The translations under genes were made by a program, and so were the position numbers. The notes beneath the pieces are model-generated. The model searched no databases. It was not told the origin of the DNA and worked only from the letters and a program-made list of their open reading frames with translations. DNA of 33,441 nucleotides from positions 105,308 to 138,748 of the forward strand of contig JBDTAC010000054.1 in NCBI GenBank assembly GCA_039924845.1, given 5' to 3'. Source of the stretch: Bacteroidia bacterium. GTDB lineage: Bacteria > Bacteroidota > Bacteroidia > DATLTG01. Shown piece by piece: positions 32,345-33,441 of this stretch. Each line of letters begins with the position of its first letter. Position 1 is the stretch's first letter.

Positions 32345-33130
32345 ATGAAATTAAAAGAAATTACAGATTGTATCGAAACTGTTGCGCCTTTGGCTTTTCA
32401 GGAATCGTACGACAATTCGGGTTTGCTTATCGGAAATAAAAATACAGACATCAAAGGCATTTTAATTTGCATTGATTGTACGGAAGAAATTGTGGACGAA
32501 GCAATTCAGAGAAAATGCAATTTAATTGTGGCGCATCATCCCATTATTTTTGATGGACTGAAACAAATTACGGGCAAAAATTATGTGGAACGTACCGTTT
32601 TAAAAGCCATTAAAAACGACATTGCGATTTACGCAGCGCACACTAATTTAGACAATGTGTCGAATGGCGTGAACAAAAAAATAGCAAATAAAATTGGATT
32701 AAAGAACACGGAAATTTTAGTTCCGAAAAATAATTTTTCGAATGTAGGTTCGGGAATGATAGGCGAAATCTCGAAAAAAGAAAAAGCGAATCTTTTTCTC
32801 AAAAAACTAAAGCAAACGATGCAAACGGATTGTATTCGACATACTTCTTTTTCGGAAAATATTTTTATTAAAAAAGTCGCAATTTGTGGCGGTTCTGGAA
32901 GTTTTTTGTTGGATGATGCAATTTCTGCGAGAGCGGATATTTTTATAACTGCCGACTTTAAATATCACCAGTTTTTTGATGCCGAAAACAAGCTGATTAT
33001 CGCTGATATCGGGCATTACGAAAGCGAACAATTCACGAAAGAATTATTTTATGATATTCTTATCGAAAAATTTCCTAAATCAGTTCTTCATTTATCAAAA
33101 ATAAATACCAATCCAATAAATTATCTATAA
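32345..33130 (+). CDS. Nif3-like dinuclear metal-binding protein, short form
   Basis: 261 residues of the Nif3/YbgI family (annotated as GTP cyclohydrolase I type 2 homologs). Metal-binding positions are visible: VAHHPIIFDGLK (about residues 62-73), AAHTNLDN near 99-106 and IADIGHYESEQF (about 219-230). Many Bacteroidota members are about 360 residues because a PII/CutA-like domain is inserted in the middle; here the insert is missing. At the point where I would expect it, the sequence is LVPKNNFSNVGSGMIGE, and KNNF is encoded by a copy of the A/T element. The biochemical role is unsettled for the family. Confidence 0.85.
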   Translation: MKLKEITDCIETVAPLAFQESYDNSGLLIGNKNTDIKGILICIDCTEEIVDEAIQRKCNLIVAHHPIIFDGLKQITGKNYVERTVLKAIKNDIAIYAAHTNLDNVSNGVNKKIANKIGLKNTEILVPKNNFSNVGSGMIGEISKKEKANLFLKKLKQTMQTDCIRHTSFSENIFIKKVAICGGSGSFLLDDAISARADIFITADFKYHQFFDAENKLIIADIGHYESEQFTKELFYDILIEKFPKSVLHLSKINTNPINYL

Positions 33131-33187
33131 AGTTGGTAAAAACGAAAAGTCAGACGAGTAACAAAGCAGAAATTACTTTGTGAAAAT

Positions 33188-33441
33188 TTATGGCTCATCG
33201 TAAGAAACAATTACTTCCGGACTTGCAGGATGCGATTGACACGTTAAAATATATCCATCTTCTACTTCTTCATCGCTGAGTGCGTAATTCATATCCATCG
33301 TTACTTTTCCTTTCATCACTTTGGCTTTGCAAGTACAGCAAACCGCGCCTTTGCAAGAAAATGGAGCATCAATTCCAGCATCCATCGCGGCGTCTAAAAT
33401 TACTTTTCCGTTGGCATTTAATTGCAAAACGGTTTCTCTAC
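33188..33441 (-). CDS. 2Fe-2S ferredoxin domain, C-terminal end of a reductase (partial)
   Basis: The frame stays open to the end of the window, so the gene is cut at its 5' side. About 84 residues are present. Cluster ligands FSCKGAVCCTCKAKV (CxxxxCxxC) and the later ILTCQSHP cysteine form a plant-type 2Fe-2S site. DAAMDAGIDAPFSCKGA and the C-terminal VIVSYDEP resemble the ferredoxin domain at the end of PaaE-like flavin reductases, which transfer electrons from NADPH to oxygenases. A stand-alone ferredoxin cannot be excluded without the rest. The internal TTG at 33427 is not a likely start. Confidence 0.8.
   Translation of the reverse strand, partial: RETVLQLNANGKVILDAAMDAGIDAPFSCKGAVCCTCKAKVMKGKVTMDMNYALSDEEVEDGYILTCQSHPASPEVIVSYDEP

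Overview
The window looks like a chromosomal segment of a Bacteroidota bacterium. The evidence is low G+C content, a type IX secretion (type B) C-terminal sorting domain, a Bbp2-type outer-membrane barrel, lipoproteins, little sign of Shine-Dalgarno sites, TTG starts, and several -33/-7 promoters of the Bacteroidota kind (TTTG or TTG, 18-21 nt, TAnnTTTG). I cannot assign a genus.

Layout. 1-5796 holds the end of nuoI followed by nuoJ-K-L-M-N, the membrane arm of respiratory complex I, then a DedA-family membrane protein. 6539-11637 holds, on the minus strand, a secreted PKD-repeat protein, a Bbp2-like porin and a PLP-dependent trans-sulfuration enzyme. An AmpG-like MFS transporter follows at 11931-13175. 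13286-20197 is accessory: a frameshifted hotdog thioesterase, a run of attC-like sites, an XRE/DUF4065 plus RelE/ParE-like toxin-antitoxin pair, two cassette lipoproteins (one with an ATA in place of its start ATG), an overlapping pair of unknown genes, and a PEP-mutase-like/AhpD-like gene pair. 20198-22162 is repeat-rich: two copies of a ~140-bp REP-like repeat, a two-domain cupin fusion gene, and a 16-unit array of 21-bp repeats. From 22163 the window returns to housekeeping genes: APC permease, helix-hairpin-helix protein, pyrG, a DUF6155-like gene, a GIY-YIG protein, mqnE, tilS, a PH-like membrane protein, an SDR, a secreted unknown, a Nif3-family protein and the 3' end of a 2Fe-2S reductase.

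How it fits together. Complex I passes electrons to a quinone, and mqnE indicates that menaquinone is made by the futalosine route. That may be why a MenI/EntH-like thioesterase can be broken here. The accessory region reads as an integrase-less cassette cluster: each attC-like site has conserved outer ends, a gene-specific stem with bulges and a conserved inner block, and genes end next to the sites.

Two dispersed signals cut across the annotation. A short near-palindrome with core AAAAATAATTTTTCGAA lies mostly at gene 3' ends, where it can act as a terminator hairpin, but also occurs inside genes, usually in the same frame, as Lys-Asn-Asn-Phe. The 21-bp array is a multiple of three and of a heptad, and on the + strand encodes a leucine-zipper-like pattern without a clear start codon. 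I saw no rRNA, tRNA or CRISPR.
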